Assembly (NCBI RefSeq): GCF_021043605.1
Contig: NZ_JAJNFB010000008.1
Span: 1 to 51,312 of the forward strand
DNA length: 51,312 bases
Direction: 5' to 3'
From: Borreliella americana
Lineage (GTDB): Bacteria > Spirochaetota > Spirochaetia > Borreliales > Borreliaceae
Of the stretch, positions 49,589 through 51,312 are shown piece after piece. The number at the start of each line of letters is the position of its first letter. The stretch's first letter is position 1. The position numbers and the translations under genes were made by a program. The notes beneath the pieces are model-generated. The model made no database searches, had not been told where the DNA came from, and saw only the letters and a program-made list of their open reading frames with translations.

Positions 49589-50389
49589 ATGACTAAAATA
49601 TTTAGTAATTTAATAATTAACGGATTATTGTTCGGATTTGTAAGTTTAAATGTGTTTGCAGATTCTAACAATGTAAATATTCTCAAGTCTCAATCCAATG
49701 TTTTAGAACAACTAGAAGAGCAAAAAGATGACAAAAAATTAGAGCAAAAAGATGACAAAAGCTTGACCCAAAAAGATCAGGTTAATCAAGCTTTAGATAC
49801 TATTAACAAGGTAACAGCAGCTGTTTCTAGTAAATTAGAGGAAGTTAGAGAATCATCTCTTGAATTGGTAGAATCAAATGATGCAGGGGTAGTTAAAAAG
49901 TTTGTAGGTTCAATGTCTTTAATATCAGATGTTGCTAAAGAGACCGTTGTTGCATCACAAGAAGCAACTGTTGTGGCAAAGTGTTCAGGAATGGTTGCTG
50001 AGGATGCAAACAAGGTTGTTGAAATGTCTAAAAAGGCTGTTCAAGAAACTCAAAAAGCTGTTTCTGTTGCCAGTGAAGCAACATTTTTAATAGAGAAGCA
50101 AATAATGTCAAATAAATCTCCAAATAACAAGGAATTGGAATTGACAAAAGAAGAATTTGCTAAAGTGGAGCAAGTTAAAGAAACTTTAATGGCTTCTGAA
50201 AGGGCTTTAGATGAAACAGTTCAAGAGGCTCAAAAAGTTCTCAATATGGTTAATGGTTTAACTCCATCAAATAAGGATCAAGTAGTAGCAAAAAAAGATG
50301 TTGCAAAGGCTATTTCTAATGTTGTTAAGGTAGCTCAAGGTGCAAGAGATCTTACAAAAGTAATGACTATTTCTTTATATATGAGATAG
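49589..50389 (+). CDS. oms28: Oms28 / BBA74 outer-membrane-associated protein
   Basis: The 266-residue protein has a cleavable signal peptide (MTKIFSNLIINGLLFGFVSLNVFAD) and no lipobox. The mature part is almost entirely heptad helix (VNQALDTINKVTAAVSSKLEEV; KKAVQETQKAVSVASEATFL). Oms28 was first called a porin, but BBA74 was later shown to be a helical periplasmic protein attached to the outer membrane, which agrees with this sequence. It is induced during tick feeding. Followed by an imperfect terminator stem at about 50426-50468. Confidence 0.92.
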   Translation: MTKIFSNLIINGLLFGFVSLNVFADSNNVNILKSQSNVLEQLEEQKDDKKLEQKDDKSLTQKDQVNQALDTINKVTAAVSSKLEEVRESSLELVESNDAGVVKKFVGSMSLISDVAKETVVASQEATVVAKCSGMVAEDANKVVEMSKKAVQETQKAVSVASEATFLIEKQIMSNKSPNNKELELTKEEFAKVEQVKETLMASERALDETVQEAQKVLNMVNGLTPSNKDQVVAKKDVAKAISNVVKVAQGARDLTKVMTISLYMR

Positions 50390-50425
50390 TTAGATATATA
50401 GATTTATAAATAATTAGAGGTTAAA

Positions 50426-50468
50426 GTAAAAAGGTTTGAAGCTAATTATATTAGTTTCTGCCTTTTTT
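50426..50468 (+). terminator. Terminator of oms28
   Basis: AAAAAGG with GAAGCTAAT pairs imperfectly with ATTAGTTTC and CCTTTTTT, ending in six T residues. Confidence 0.65.
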
Positions 50469-50600
50469 ATTTTGATAAGGCCAATATTAATATCTCTATT
50501 AAGGTTGTTCTTAGATAGAATATTTTCGTTCTGAATTTTTACATTTTGAATATTTACATTCTTAACTAATAAATTTACCTTAAGTGAGGAGAATTGATTT

Positions 50601-51139
50601 TTGAATAAAGAATATAAATTTTGGATAACGAGTTTAAAGCTTATTGATTTTATGGGAGATGATGGGAAATATGGTTAATACAGCAAGGATTTATTATTGA
50701 GGAGAGAAGTGTTAAAAGAAAAGATGAGAAACTTATTAATTTATTTAATAAGAAATGGGCACACAGGTTTATTGGATCAGGTAGTTTTTGTAGTTTCACA
50801 TTAAAGCCCCAATATTTGTTGCAAGGCAATGGATAATGAGGATAGATCCGTAAAGGATTAATGAAGTTTGTGGATGCTAAAGCTTAACAAGAGAGGGATT
50901 TATACTTCCCTTTAGAGGAAGACCTAAAGTGAGTTTAATTTTTTGGAAAAATTATCAAACAAAATAAAGCATTATCAAAAATATTCTATGAGCTTTATCA
51001 AGACATGATCAATTCTGATATTCCAAAAGAACTCTCAAGAATAGTTTGATTTTCGCATGAAGAGATAATAGCAATTATTAATGCTTTGGATTTAAATAGG
51101 CTTAGTATGAATGCTGAAAAATTGGACTTATTAAAATAA
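50601..51139 (+). pseudogene. thyX: Decayed flavin-dependent thymidylate synthase gene
   Basis: From TTG 50601 (after GAGGAG) the sequence reads NKEYK, then KLIDFMGDDG with frame changes. It continues KDEKLINLFNKKWAHRFI-type sequence and 'HTGLLDQVVF' (ThyX: RNGHTSPLEQVVF), 'APIFVARQWMR' only across frames, and 'REGFILPFRGRPK' for the REEFYVPLEEDL segment. Then comes FYELYQDMINSDIPKELSRIV, a stop, and directly FSHEEIIAIINALDLNRLSM and LDLLK. About 75 residues between the last two blocks are deleted. ThyX makes dTMP; this copy cannot. Confidence 0.88.
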
Positions 51140-51312
51140 AACTAGTATTAGTATAAAAAACCAGGAATTGATTGATTTTTAAGTGTCTATTTATCATTTT
51201 ATTCAGCTATTGAATATTATACTTTCGGACAAAAATTAATTTTTTAGCATAAAGTGTAATATTCAAAAGACAGTTTAAATTATAAATTAAATAAGTAACG
51301 TAAAAGCCATTA
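51140..51312. other. Right-end non-coding sequence with a long inverted repeat
   Basis: TTGAATATTATACTTT (51210-51225) pairs with 51251-51266 with one mismatch over a 25-nt loop. No gene follows, and no telomere box was recognised, so the window probably stops short of the hairpin end. Confidence 0.5.

Noticed and set aside
49589..50389. Oms28 as a beta-barrel porin
   Set aside because: The mature sequence is heptad-rich and helical, without amphipathic beta strands or a C-terminal aromatic; the later periplasmic-protein view fits better.

Overview
The window is almost the whole of a linear plasmid of the lp54 type from a Lyme-disease spirochaete (Borreliella/Borrelia burgdorferi sensu lato). 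The evidence is the very AT-rich sequence, the ospA-ospB pair, dbpA, the PF57/PF50/ParA/PF49 plasmid-maintenance set, the lp6.6 and P27 lipoprotein genes, the PFam54 lipoprotein array and oms28, all in lp54 order. OspA looks closest to the B. burgdorferi sensu stricto type from memory but carries many substitutions, so I do not name a species. Names of the form BBAnn are lp54 ortholog labels from the B31 reference, assigned from remembered sequence and gene order. No telomere sequence, rRNA, tRNA or CRISPR was recognised.

Layout. (1) 1-5.3 kb: left-end lipoprotein block (P13-like BBA01, BBA03, S2 and S1 antigens, BBA07). (2) 5.4-9.4 kb: phage baseplate, fibre and lysis genes (gp25-like, J-like, I-like, fibre-like, BlyA holin, BlyB, OrfD-type lipoprotein). 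(3) 9.5-11.3 kb: ospAB. (4) 11.9-15.2 kb: replication and partition genes, followed by a candidate small RNA. (5) 15.3-18.2 kb: a small ORF, a DUF261-type protein, intact dbpA and a wrecked dbpB, plus another lipoprotein remnant. (6) 18.3-20.2 kb: terminase small and large subunits. (7) 20.8-25.2 kb: an inserted cassette of non-virion genes (BBA32, BBA33, oppA5, BBA36, BBA37). (8) 25.6-38.3 kb: portal, head, neck, contractile tail, hub and spike genes, interrupted by a second exported-protein cassette (BBA52 to BBA54). (9) 38.3-42.5 kb: BBA57, BBA59, P27, BBA61, Lp6.6. (10) 42.7-49.1 kb: the PFam54 array (BBA64, BBA65, BBA66, a CspA-like pseudogene, a truncated member, BBA73). (11) 49.6-51.1 kb: oms28 and a decayed thyX.

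How it fits together. The virion genes match the cp32 prophage family but are split: terminase to spike lies on the right, gp25 to holin on the left. Joining the two halves regenerates one standard myovirus-like order, so the plasmid looks like a cp32-like circle opened between spike and gp25, with host-interaction lipoprotein genes loaded at both new ends and as inserts. I see no dedicated recombinase or head protease.

Most interesting points: four degraded host-interaction or metabolic loci (dbpB, a CspA-like gene, a second PFam54 gene, thyX); a 72-bp near-perfect palindrome between PFam54 genes; a probable small RNA downstream of the partition genes; a 16-nt element complementary to the ribosome binding site of the replication gene; two phage operons with apparently leaderless starts that share 15 nt; and an 11-T tract that breaks a small lipoprotein gene within its signal peptide.
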